NCBI GenBank assembly: GCA_947589225.1
Contig: CANQBC010000004.1
Span: 1-64,000 of the forward strand
Length of the DNA stretch: 64,000 bases
Direction of reading: 5' to 3'
From: an uncultured Oscillospiraceae bacterium
Lineage (GTDB): Bacteria > Bacillota > Clostridia > Oscillospirales > Oscillospiraceae
A program made the translations under genes and the position numbers. Below the pieces are notes generated by a model that was given only the letters and a program-made list of their open reading frames with translations, was not told the DNA's origin and made no database searches. This document shows, in pieces, positions 55,829 through 62,838 of the stretch. Within the stretch, counting starts at the first letter, position 1. Each line of letters opens with the position of its first letter.

Positions 55829-56221
55829 ATGAAATTTGGCGAAAAAATAAGGGCCCTGAGGCTCCAAAAGAAAATATCCCAGGAGGAGGCGGCGCGGGCG
55901 GCGGGCATCTCCCGCAGGGCCTACGGCTCCTACGAGCAGGACGGGGTATATCCCCGCAACCGGGAGATATACGCGCGTCTGGCGGCGCTCTTTGCGTGCG
56001 ATGTAAACTACCTTCTCACCGAGGATGAGGACTTTGTGGCCAGAGCGGGGGAGAAGTACGGGGCGCGGGGCCGCGCGCAGGCCCAGGAGCTGGTGCGGGA
56101 GGCCACGGCTCTCTTTGCCGGCGGCGATCTTGCCGACGAGGACAAGGACGAGATGCTCCGGGCCATCCAGGAGGCGTACTGGATAGCCAAGGAGCGCAAC
56201 CGGAAATACGCGGGTAAGTGA
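55829..56221 (+). CDS. Xre family repressor, ImmR-like
   Basis: The 130-residue protein has a Cro/CI helix-turn-helix at residues 3-60 (GEKIRALRLQKKISQEEAARAAGISRRAYGSYEQDG) and a helical C-terminal region. It is followed after 1 base by an ImmA/IrrE-type metallopeptidase, as in ImmR-ImmA and DdrO-IrrE pairs, in which the peptidase cleaves the repressor. The divergent target is a mutasome operon. ATG 55829 has AGGGGGG upstream. Confidence 0.82.
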   Translation: MKFGEKIRALRLQKKISQEEAARAAGISRRAYGSYEQDGVYPRNREIYARLAALFACDVNYLLTEDEDFVARAGEKYGARGRAQAQELVREATALFAGGDLADEDKDEMLRAIQEAYWIAKERNRKYAGK

Positions 56222-56222
56222 T

Positions 56223-56753
56223 ATGTATATGAAACCCATTGAGATCGCGAAGCGCGCGGACGCCCTGATAAACTGGTGCGGCGGACGTGACCCCGGGGAC
56301 ATCGCGCGGGAGCTGGGGATCGAGGTATTGCCCCGGGAGTTTTCCGCCCAGAAGGGGGCCTACACGATCATTATGCGGGTACCGTTTATCTTCATCAAAT
56401 CCGACCTTGACCCGGTGACGGAGAAGATCGTTCTGGCCCATGAGCTTGGCCACCACGTCCTCCACCGCCGTGAGGCCGAGGAGAAGGGCGGCTTTCAGGA
56501 ATTTGACCTTTTTAACGCCCTCTCCGACCGCATGGAGTACGAGGCCAACGTCTTTGCCGCCCAGCTGACCCTGCCCGATGAGGAGATCCTGGAATACATC
56601 CAGCGGGGGTTTGATACCCGCAAGATCGCCGCCGCCATGGGCTCCGACGTGAATCTGGTGGCCCTGAAGGCCGATCTGCTCATCGCCCGCGGCCACGCCC
56701 TTATACGCCAGGATCACAGGACGGGCTTTCTGTCCTCCCATGCCGCCGGATGA
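56223..56753 (+). CDS. ImmA/IrrE family metallopeptidase
   Basis: The 176-residue protein has the zinc motif HELGHH at residues 73-78 (His73, Glu74, His77) and the downstream EYEANVFAAQLTLPDEEI, which supplies the third ligand region of COG2856 peptidases. These cleave a cognate Xre repressor on a damage or signalling cue. The gene begins one base after the repressor gene, so the pair is certainly co-expressed. Its activating signal cannot be seen. Confidence 0.88.
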   Translation: MYMKPIEIAKRADALINWCGGRDPGDIARELGIEVLPREFSAQKGAYTIIMRVPFIFIKSDLDPVTEKIVLAHELGHHVLHRREAEEKGGFQEFDLFNALSDRMEYEANVFAAQLTLPDEEILEYIQRGFDTRKIAAAMGSDVNLVALKADLLIARGHALIRQDHRTGFLSSHAAG

Positions 56754-56785
56754 CGCGATAGATAAATGACCGGGCGGATCGCGGA

Positions 56786-56841
56786 TGAAGTAATAAAAAG
56801 ATGGTAGACACGAAAGTGGCTGCCATCTTTTTATTACTTCA
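56786..56841. terminator. Long hairpin after the ImmA-like gene
   Basis: Arms TGAAGTAATAAAAAGATGG (56786-56804) and its exact complement (56823-56841) enclose an 18-base loop with further pairing around GAAA. A CTTTTTATTACTTC arm gives a T-rich end. It may terminate the operon or be a small palindromic element. Between it and 57048 I see no gene, only a GTCGAACCCACGC block (about 56866-56878) recalling the queT-leader element ends and a few small dyads. Confidence 0.5.
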
Positions 56842-57048
56842 CGTTTAACGCCTTTATTAGCGGAAGTCGAACCCACGCTTCCCCCGACTATCGTCTGATC
56901 AAGGGAGGGCGCTCCCCGCTGTCTTGCAACGACAGTGATCGTTGTCCCGTGCGAAACGCTCCGTTTCACCTTTGGCGCTCCGCATATCTCCGGACGTTCC
57001 TATACGGATCATTATGTGTCCTTTCTTGTCTGCGCGGCAAATGAGCGG

Positions 57049-57465
57049 CTATTGCTCCGCATACTTTGCGTAATCCGCCCATAATGCCCTTGCAAACCCA
57101 TTCAGATAAGTCTGATCGATCTCATTTTCGAAAGCGAGCTCCTGCGCGTACCCGCAGGCGTTTGCCTTATGAAGATCGCCCGTAATTTTGATATGGCCTC
57201 CACGGCAAGCCGTAAACTCCACATAACAGTGTGATCCATACGGTTCTTCCAGCCTCGCGGAGCCTTGAAGCCTTTCACACAGCCGGCTCAGCGATGCGGA
57301 AAAAATCGCAAGTCCTCGAACATCCATATCCATCACAGACTCCCCGGAAAATCCACAGCTGGATACCCTTACCTTCAAGCTGGTATTCACCGGGAAAAGC
57401 AGATCATCCCGATGTACTTCCGGCCTTAATTCCAAAAGGAAATTTTCTGCTTCCAACCGATACAT
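57049..57465 (-). CDS. Hypothetical protein, WapI-like immunity family candidate
   Basis: The 138-residue protein is predicted to be alpha/beta and cytosolic (LEAENFLLELRPEVHRDD, GFSGESVMDMDVRGLAIFSASLSRLCERLQGSARLEEPYGSHCYVEFTACRGGHIKITG). The pattern recalls small proteins annotated as WapI-type immunity proteins, but I cannot confirm this and no toxin gene is adjacent. GGGAGCG precedes the ATG. Codon use is less GC-rich than in the neighbouring operons, and it lies in an accessory-looking stretch. Confidence 0.6.
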   Translation of the reverse strand: MYRLEAENFLLELRPEVHRDDLLFPVNTSLKVRVSSCGFSGESVMDMDVRGLAIFSASLSRLCERLQGSARLEEPYGSHCYVEFTACRGGHIKITGDLHKANACGYAQELAFENEIDQTYLNGFARALWADYAKYAEQ

Positions 57466-57529
57466 ATTATCGCTCCCTATTTTATACTAATGCCCAATTA
57501 AAGCAAGACATTCGCAATGGTCTTTTTCG

Positions 57530-57700
57530 CATCGTCGTCGCTGAACACGCTTTACCTCGGGCTCCCTTCGGTCGCTCTCAGGCGCTGTGTTCGCTCCTCC
57601 TCTCCCCACCGGGCCACGGCCCGCCGGGGATCCCGGTTGCGTCAGCCGCCTTGAAAATACCAAAGGGTATTCCCCGCGGCGTATTCCTTGCCTAACACGA
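57530..57700 (-). repeat. Family 3 repeat (relative of the insert in copy B)
   Basis: On the minus strand 57541-57610 reads GGAGAGGAGGAGCGAACACA, then GCGCCTGAGAGCGACCGAAG, then GGAGCCCGA. This aligns with the middle of repeat copy B (41085-41240). The 417 bases between 57466 and the tRNA-Arg gene contain this, a GTTCCGCC/GGGCGGAAC hairpin (57755-57775) and a terminator, but no gene. Confidence 0.55.
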
Positions 57701-57786
57701 AAAATCCTCGCCGCTCGGCATCTCCTTTTAAATGGGTATTAGTATTGATTTCCCGTTCCGCCTATCGGGCGGAACAGTCACAGCAA

Positions 57787-57818
57787 AAAGACGACACAGC
57801 CAACGCCATGTCGTCTTT
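57787..57818 (-). terminator. Terminator of the tRNA-Arg transcript
   Basis: On the minus strand AAAGACGACA pairs with TGTCGTCTTT, followed by TTGCTG. It lies 65 bases after the tRNA 3' end. Confidence 0.65.
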
Positions 57819-57882
57819 CTGAGCCACTTGCAATTTGCCGCCCGGGGGCTTCCTTGCGGAGCGCCCCCCCGAGCGGCTTTTT

Positions 57883-57959
57883 TGGTACGCCTGAAGGGAC
57901 TCGAACCCCCGGTCTCGCGGTTCGTAGCCGCGCACTCTATCCAGCTGAGCTACAGGCGC
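57883..57959 (-). tRNA. tRNA-Arg (anticodon ACG)
   Basis: On the minus strand the sequence begins GCGCCTGTAGCTCAGCTGGA, has the anticodon loop CTACGAA (anticodon ACG) and TpsiC arm GGGGTTCGAGTCCC, and ends with an encoded CCA. The acceptor stem pairs over 7 bp with one G-T pair. Confidence 0.95.
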
Positions 57960-57986
57960 ATACCGCGCTTTTTCAAGCGCCTTATT

Positions 57987-58015
57987 ATAATAGCATTGCG
58001 TGTGTAAAAATGCAA
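57987..58015 (-). promoter_or_regulatory. Promoter of tRNA-Arg
   Basis: On the minus strand TTGCAT (58010-58015) and TATTAT (57987-57992) are 17 bp apart, about 28 bases before the tRNA 5' end. Confidence 0.65.
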
Positions 58016-58210
58016 GCATTATTTTTGTGTTTTTAAAAATTTTCTCCCATTCCCGGATAAATATTGATACGCCTTCGCCTTCATCAAACTTGCCAAAACA
58101 TAACCGTGGCAGACAGCAAAGGTATGAGTATGGTGAAAACGCGGGGTACTCAGTGGACTTTACAGAAAGCGTACCGGCAGAAAATTTTTCAAAGGGGCAG
58201 CAAAAAAGTG

Positions 58211-58239
58211 TTGACAACCGCTCCGCCATGAGGTACAAT
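58211..58239 (+). promoter_or_regulatory. Promoter of tRNA-Val
   Basis: TTGACA (58211-58216) and TACAAT (58234-58239), 17-bp spacer, 13 bases upstream of the tRNA. Confidence 0.75.
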
Positions 58240-58252
58240 AAGTGACGCTGAC

Positions 58253-58329
58253 GGACGATTAGCTCAGCTGGTATGAGCATCCGCTTGACGTGCGGAGGGT
58301 CACAGGTTCAAGTCCTGTATCGTCCACCA
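58253..58329 (+). tRNA. tRNA-Val (anticodon GAC)
   Basis: The sequence starts GGACGATTAGCTCAGCTGGT, has the anticodon loop TTGACGT (anticodon GAC), a TpsiC arm CAGGTTCAAGTCCTG and an encoded CCA after ATCGTCCA. The acceptor stem GGACGAT/ATCGTCC is perfect. Confidence 0.95.
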
Positions 58330-58330
58330 G

Positions 58331-58370
58331 AAAGCCTCAGAGCCGCAACGGTTCTGAGGCTTTTCTTTTT
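58331..58370 (+). terminator. Terminator of tRNA-Val
   Basis: AAAGCCTCAG pairs with CTGAGGCTTT around an inner GCCG/CGG stem, followed by TCTTTTT. Confidence 0.85.
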
Positions 58371-58416
58371 CTGGAAAATCCGACTTTGTTAGTAGCTTGT
58401 TAGTAACGGCATAGTT

Positions 58417-58448
58417 AAGGGCTTTTGAGGTCATCCCCAAAAGCCCTT
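58417..58448 (-). terminator. Hairpin after the small orphan gene
   Basis: AAGGGCTTTTG/CAAAAGCCCTT with a 10-base loop sits at the end of the open frame 58452-58685 on the minus strand. The preceding 58390-58410 contains the direct repeat TTGTTAGTA, an AT-rich relic of unknown origin. Confidence 0.5.
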
Positions 58449-58451
58449 GTT

Positions 58452-58685
58452 TTATAGTGCCCTGATTTTGCGCATGATGCTGTCATTTAATGTGTCTATC
58501 AGCTCATCAATAACATCCCACGCCGCACCATCGTCCTTGCCAGCCACAACCACGAGGACATCGCCGCCCTGTGCGATGAGGTGTTCCACATGGACGCGGG
58601 GGTGCTGAGCAAAGTAATACATTAAAGATTCATAATTTGAGGGAGATGAGTATATGGTATAAAATAAGTGAGAAGCCACAGCCAC
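58452..58685 (-). CDS. Small hypothetical protein
   Basis: The 77-residue frame begins at GTG 58685; an internal ATG at 58622 would give about 56 residues (MYYFAQHPRVHVEHLIAQGG onward). The sequence looks like a real soluble alpha/beta peptide, but neither start has a good ribosome binding site. I do not recognise a family. It lies between tRNA-Val and the M56/BlaI pair in a lower-GC accessory stretch and could be a gene remnant. Confidence 0.35.
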   Translation of the reverse strand: MAVASHLFYTIYSSPSNYESLMYYFAQHPRVHVEHLIAQGGDVLVVVAGKDDGAAWDVIDELIDTLNDSIMRKIRAL

Positions 58686-58771
58686 GACGCATTTAGAGAG
58701 TCCAAACCATGTACGGATATTTGTATTCAGTCGTACCCATACGCTAAAATGGAGCGTTTGAGGAAGAAAAA

Positions 58772-58799
58772 AGCGCCCAAGCTTTTACACTCGGGCGCT
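58772..58799 (-). terminator. Terminator of the BlaI-M56 operon
   Basis: On the minus strand AGCGCCC/GGGCGCT with a 14-base loop is followed by TTTTTTCTTCC. It lies about 80 bases after the M56 gene stop codon. Confidence 0.75.
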
Positions 58800-58876
58800 G
58801 TGATTAAATATCTTATGAGGACTTTTGGCTTATAGACAAACTGGAAGTTACATATAGAACAAATCAACTGAGTACA

Positions 58877-60313
58877 TTATATTGAAGAAGATGCTATACG
58901 AACTTGAACGTTAGCCTCAAACGCATCCCCATCTTTATTAGGATTAATTACAATCCATCTGCGTCCAGGGCTGTTTCCTTCGTTATCAGTGGTCATCTCG
59001 ATAATACATTGTTCACCAGGAGCGATTGTCTTTGGACCTGCCATAACATCTCTGCTACTGGCATTTCCCCGCTTAACTAAGACTTGAATTGAGTACTCAC
59101 CAGTATTTTCAATCATTACATGGTAAGCAGAACAATCGTCAGTAGTATCAAAGTAGTCATACCATGCGCTTGTTCCGTTTGAAGTAGCAATCTGATCTAT
59201 GCCAAGGCGAGCGGTGCTAATGTCGTTAAAAATTGACGTTCCATCAATCTCTGTGTCAGGAGTATCGTAATTGCTACTGTTACTAATATTTATTGCGCTT
59301 TGCGCATCTGGGGTGTTTCTATCATTTACAGAATCACTGATTTTCCCATCTGGTTTGCCGGGTTCTGCTGTTACCGGATTAGTTACGAAACACACCGTCA
59401 CCACAGCACAAGCGGCAACAGCCGCGACAATGATCCAAAACGCCGGTTTTTTGTAATGCAGCACCTTTTTCACTCTTTCTTTTACGCCAACTTCTCCAAA
59501 GGCCAGCGGGCAGACCGTGACCAGCCGCCGCCCGGAACTGCACTCTAACAGAGCGGAGGAATATTGCTTTTTCCCGTCCACGTCCATCCGCCGGATGACC
59601 TTTTCGTCGCAGGCCAGCTCAATGTCTCTGCACAACAGCACATAAGCCACCCAGCACAGCGGGTTGAACCAGTGGACCGCCAGGATGAGAAAGCCCAGCG
59701 GTTTCCACCAGTGGTCACGCCTTGCCAAATGTGCCTTTTCGTGGGCAATTACCGGTTTCATGGAAGCTGCGTCCATGTTGGATGGCAGATAAATCCTGGG
59801 CCGGACCAATCCCAGAATAAATGGAGATCTTACATGATCGCACAGAAAGATGTTTTCTTCATAGGGGACTCTTTCCGCAACACTCCGATGTACCCGTACA
59901 TAACTGATTAGAGCATATAGCAGCATAACGGCTATACCGATGAGCCAGATCGCTGACAGAACAGATGTCCAGACATAAAGCGGGTTGACGCTGCCCGCCG
60001 GATTCGGCGCGAAGGCTTCTCCCAGAACAGGGTTGACCACGTTGTTGACGGCGGGGATGCCGCTACTGACAGCGGGCGTTTCGTATTGGATATTATGGGC
60101 GTTGAAGGTCTCGGCGCTGGGGATCAGGCTCATCACGCTCTCGAGGGAGACGGGGACTGCCAACCGCAAAGCGACGAGCCCCCACAAAAGAACGGCGATC
60201 CATTTTGGTGCCTTCTTCAGCAGGAGCCGAAGTAACACCACCGCTAAAATCAGCCAGCTTGCGGCAATGCTCATGTTCAAAATCCTCACGAATGGTTCCA
60301 CCATATTATTCAC
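58877..60313 (-). CDS. BlaR1/MecR1-type M56 membrane metallopeptidase with novel C-terminal domain
   Basis: The 478-residue protein has four spans (about 14-34, 38-54, 115-138 and 305-322) and the M56 zinc site HEKAH at residues 191-195, with DIELACDEKV as the downstream Glu/Asp region. BlaR1 normally ends in a penicillin-binding sensor; here the outside domain is about 150 residues long and contains no SxxK motif. It starts with a Ser/Asn-rich linker and has a beta-rich segment (YSIQVLVKRGN, GEQCIIEMTTDNEG). It should sense something else and inactivate the BlaI-type repressor, whose gene overlaps by 8 bases. Confidence 0.85.
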   Translation of the reverse strand: MNNMVEPFVRILNMSIAASWLILAVVLLRLLLKKAPKWIAVLLWGLVALRLAVPVSLESVMSLIPSAETFNAHNIQYETPAVSSGIPAVNNVVNPVLGEAFAPNPAGSVNPLYVWTSVLSAIWLIGIAVMLLYALISYVRVHRSVAERVPYEENIFLCDHVRSPFILGLVRPRIYLPSNMDAASMKPVIAHEKAHLARRDHWWKPLGFLILAVHWFNPLCWVAYVLLCRDIELACDEKVIRRMDVDGKKQYSSALLECSSGRRLVTVCPLAFGEVGVKERVKKVLHYKKPAFWIIVAAVAACAVVTVCFVTNPVTAEPGKPDGKISDSVNDRNTPDAQSAINISNSSNYDTPDTEIDGTSIFNDISTARLGIDQIATSNGTSAWYDYFDTTDDCSAYHVMIENTGEYSIQVLVKRGNASSRDVMAGPKTIAPGEQCIIEMTTDNEGNSPGRRWIVINPNKDGDAFEANVQVRIASSSI

Positions 60314-60671
60314 CTGCCTTGTCGATCAGCTCACGAATCTCGTTGATTTCCTCGGCTGTCAGCTTCTTCTCGCTGGTAAAGGCGGCAAGAAAAGCCGGAA
60401 GCGAACCCGCAAAGGTCTCGTCCACATACTTCTTGCTGTGAAGGGCATAGAACTCCTGCCGGGACAGGAGGGAGGTCACCACACCGTTATTGTTCTGGAA
60501 CAGCCCCTTGTCGCAAAGCCGGCGCAGTACCGTGTGCGTCGTCGTCCGCTTCCAGGTGAGTTTTGCCGAGGCGAGCTTTATAAGCTCGGCGGTCGTCACC
60601 GGCTCCCTCTCCCAAATGATGTCCGCAAAGCGGGCCTCCACAGCCCCCAACTGAATTTCCGCCATAAGCAC
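60306..60671 (-). CDS. BlaI/MecI/CopY family repressor
   Basis: The 121-residue protein is a winged-helix repressor with the family start IQLGAVEARFADIIWEREPVTTAELIKLA, TWKRTTTHTVLRRLCDKGLF (recognition helix) and a C-terminal dimerisation and cleavage region. It represses its own operon through the TACA-TGTA dyads at 60682-60721. The M56 peptidase is co-transcribed with an 8-base overlap. Confidence 0.92.
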   Translation of the reverse strand: MLMAEIQLGAVEARFADIIWEREPVTTAELIKLASAKLTWKRTTTHTVLRRLCDKGLFQNNNGVVTSLLSRQEFYALHSKKYVDETFAGSLPAFLAAFTSEKKLTAEEINEIRELIDKAGE

Positions 60672-60681
60672 GTCCTCCCGT

Positions 60682-60732
60682 CTACATGATGTAGTCTACA
60701 TTGAGTCTACACTATGTAGACGGATTTGTCAA
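60682..60732 (-). promoter_or_regulatory. BlaI-type promoter with two operators
   Basis: On the minus strand TTGACA (60727-60732) and TAGACT (60704-60709) are 17 bp apart. The perfect dyad GTCTACA-CTA-TGTAGAC (60705-60721) overlaps the -10 box and spacer. A second dyad CTACAT-G-ATGTAG (60682-60694) lies just downstream. Both match the TACA/TGTA pattern of BlaI/MecI operators. Confidence 0.8.
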
Positions 60733-60756
60733 TAGCTTTTTTGAATTTTAAAAAAC

Positions 60757-60789
60757 AGCCCGTCTGATCTGTCAGAAATCAGACGGGCT
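60757..60789 (-). terminator. Terminator of the ychF-DUF1624 operon
   Basis: On the minus strand AGCCCGTCTGAT/ATCAGACGGGCT is followed by GTTTTTTAAAA. It lies 165 bases after the DUF1624 stop codon. Confidence 0.85.
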
Positions 60790-60952
60790 TTCGTATACAC
60801 CCGGAAACCGTCAGCTAACAATAATAAGTGAATTTAGTTCCTCATCACTGTCAAGCCAAGGGCTCTGAGGCTTTTTTTGTGCCCTGCATTAATGGAACGC
60901 GGAGGATCAACCGGCGGGATCCCTCCGCGATTCTCTTTGGTCGTTCTCTTTT

Positions 60953-61672
60953 TCAGGATCTGCTTATCAGGAACTTCACGCCGAGGATGACCGCGTATAG
61001 AACAGGCTGGTGGATCACATAGATGAGAAGGCTCCTGCGGCCGATTTGGGGAAGTACCGGGCAGGTGAAGGTATAAAACCTCTCGGGGAGTTTGTGTTCC
61101 ACCACGTAGAGGCCCGCCCAGGCGCCCAGGAGGAACACAAAGATCCAGGGGAAGATGGGAAACCAGTCGGCGCTGTAGAATGCGTCGGGAACCCAGCCGA
61201 AGGGGAAGAGCCAGTTGGCGGCGGCCCCGATGGACGTATGGTTCACGAGCCACCCGGTAAATATGAGCATCCCGATGTAAACTACCGGCGCGACCGCTCG
61301 AGGTATGGAGTCCCACGCCTTATGGGTCAGGGCGAAAAACACCATGGAGAAGCCCAGCAGATGGAGGACGCCGAAGCGGATGGGTTCGTTGATGATGGGA
61401 AGGCTCGTCACCACGGTCATCCCCATGGCGATGGCGAAGCAGAGGACGCCGCGCTTCAGGTTGCTGCGGGAAAAGCGGCAGCACAGGCCCGCCAGGAAGA
61501 TGAAAAGTCCCGCGAAAAAGTAGTGAAGCACGTCAAAAACGGGGTTTGTAAAAAGCCACTCCGGGGCGCCGCAAAGGACAATCAGATCCAAAAGTCCGTG
61601 GTGAATGACCATAAGTATAAGGGCAAGTCCCCGCGCCGCGTCGATGGCGTCTATGCGTTTTTTCTTCTCCAT
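60953..61672 (-). CDS. DUF1624/HGSNAT-like membrane acyltransferase
   Basis: The 239-residue protein has seven predicted spans and begins RIDAIDAARGLALILMVIHHGLLDLIVL, the pattern of the heparan-alpha-glucosaminide acetyltransferase catalytic family (His in IHHG). Other conserved parts are GVLHLLGFSMVFFAL and FPWIFVFLLGAWAGL. Such proteins are thought to move acetyl groups across the membrane onto sugars; the acceptor here is unknown. It starts three bases after ychF. Confidence 0.82.
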   Translation of the reverse strand: MEKKKRIDAIDAARGLALILMVIHHGLLDLIVLCGAPEWLFTNPVFDVLHYFFAGLFIFLAGLCCRFSRSNLKRGVLCFAIAMGMTVVTSLPIINEPIRFGVLHLLGFSMVFFALTHKAWDSIPRAVAPVVYIGMLIFTGWLVNHTSIGAAANWLFPFGWVPDAFYSADWFPIFPWIFVFLLGAWAGLYVVEHKLPERFYTFTCPVLPQIGRRSLLIYVIHQPVLYAVILGVKFLISRS

Positions 61673-61675
61673 GGT

Positions 61676-62773
61676 TCACACGTTGAAGCGGAAGAGGGTC
61701 ACGTCGCCGTCGCGCATCACGTACTCCTTGCCCTCGCTGCGCACAAGGCCCTTTTCTTTGGCCGCCGCCATGGAGCCGCACGCCTCCAGGTCGTCGAAGG
61801 CCACGATCTCGGCCCGGATGAAACCCCGCTCGAAGTCGGAGTGGATCTTCCCCGCGGCCTGGGGGGCGTGGGTGCCCCGGGTGATGGTCCAGGCCCGGCA
61901 CTCGTCCGCGCCGGCGGTGAGGAAGGAGATGAGGCCCAAAAGCTCGTAGGAGCATTTGATGAGCCTGTCAAGGCCGGACTCGGAAAGGCCCAGCTCCTCC
62001 AGGAACATGGCCCGCTCGGACTCGTCAAGCTCCGTCAGCTCCTGTTCGGTCTTGGCGCAGATGGGGAGGACCTGGGCGCCTTCGGCGTCCGCGCGCTCTT
62101 TGACCGCCCGGTAGTAGGCGTTGTTGGCAAAATCCGCGACGCCCTCCTCGTCCATATTGGCCGCGTAAATGACGGGCTTCAGGGAGAGAAGGTCGGAGGC
62201 CGCGACGAGGGCCGCGTCGTCCTCGGAGTCCGTCTCGAAGCTTCTGGCGGACTTGCCCGCGTCCAGGTGCGCGTGAAGGGCCTCCAGCACCTCGGCCTCG
62301 TGCCGGAGCTTCTTGTCCCCGCCGCGAGAGGCTTTCTGGGCCTTTTCCAGGCGGCGGTCCACCATCTCAAGGTCGGCCATGATCAGCTCCAGGTCGATGA
62401 TGTCGATGTCCCTGATGGGGTCGGCCCCGCCCTCCACGTGGATGACGTTCTCATCGTCAAAGCACCTGACCACATGGACGATGGCGTCCGTGCGGCGGAT
62501 GTTCTCAAGGAATTTGTTTCCTAAGCCCTCGCCCTTGGACGCCCCGCGCACAAGGCCGGCGATATCCACGAATTCGATGACGGCGGGGGTGAATTTTTTG
62601 GGCTTGTACATATCCGCCAGGTACTGGAGCCTCCTGTCCGGCACCGTGACGGTGCCCACGTTGGGTTCGATGGTGCAGAAGGGGTAGTTTGCCGCCTCCG
62701 CCCCGGCGTTGGTGATGGCGTTGAAAAGGGTGGACTTGCCCACATTGGGGAGCCCGACGATGCCTAATTTCAT
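61676..62773 (-). CDS. ychF: Redox-regulated ATPase/GTPase YchF
   Basis: The 365-residue protein has GLPNVGKSTLFNAIT (P-loop, residues 6-20), the FVDIAGLVRGASKGEGLGNKFL G3-to-switch region, a coiled-coil helical insert and the C-terminal TGS-like domain with the signature FIRAEIVAFDDLEACGSMAAAKEKGLVRSEGKEYVMRDGDV. It is the universal Obg-related ribosome-associated ATPase. AAGGAGATTTGAGAAGAA lies before the ATG. Confidence 0.97.
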   Translation of the reverse strand: MKLGIVGLPNVGKSTLFNAITNAGAEAANYPFCTIEPNVGTVTVPDRRLQYLADMYKPKKFTPAVIEFVDIAGLVRGASKGEGLGNKFLENIRRTDAIVHVVRCFDDENVIHVEGGADPIRDIDIIDLELIMADLEMVDRRLEKAQKASRGGDKKLRHEAEVLEALHAHLDAGKSARSFETDSEDDAALVAASDLLSLKPVIYAANMDEEGVADFANNAYYRAVKERADAEGAQVLPICAKTEQELTELDESERAMFLEELGLSESGLDRLIKCSYELLGLISFLTAGADECRAWTITRGTHAPQAAGKIHSDFERGFIRAEIVAFDDLEACGSMAAAKEKGLVRSEGKEYVMRDGDVTLFRFNV

Positions 62774-62838
62774 TTCTTCTCAAATCTCCTTGTGTTTCAA
62801 GACTTTTTGATATTCTCAAGGGCGGTTTTACGCCATTT

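Noticed and set aside
57762-58280. Minus-strand frame of 172 codons near the tRNA genes
   Set aside because: It reads through tRNA-Arg in full; the peptide VAQLDRVRGYEPRDRGFESL is the usual artefact of translating a tRNA gene.
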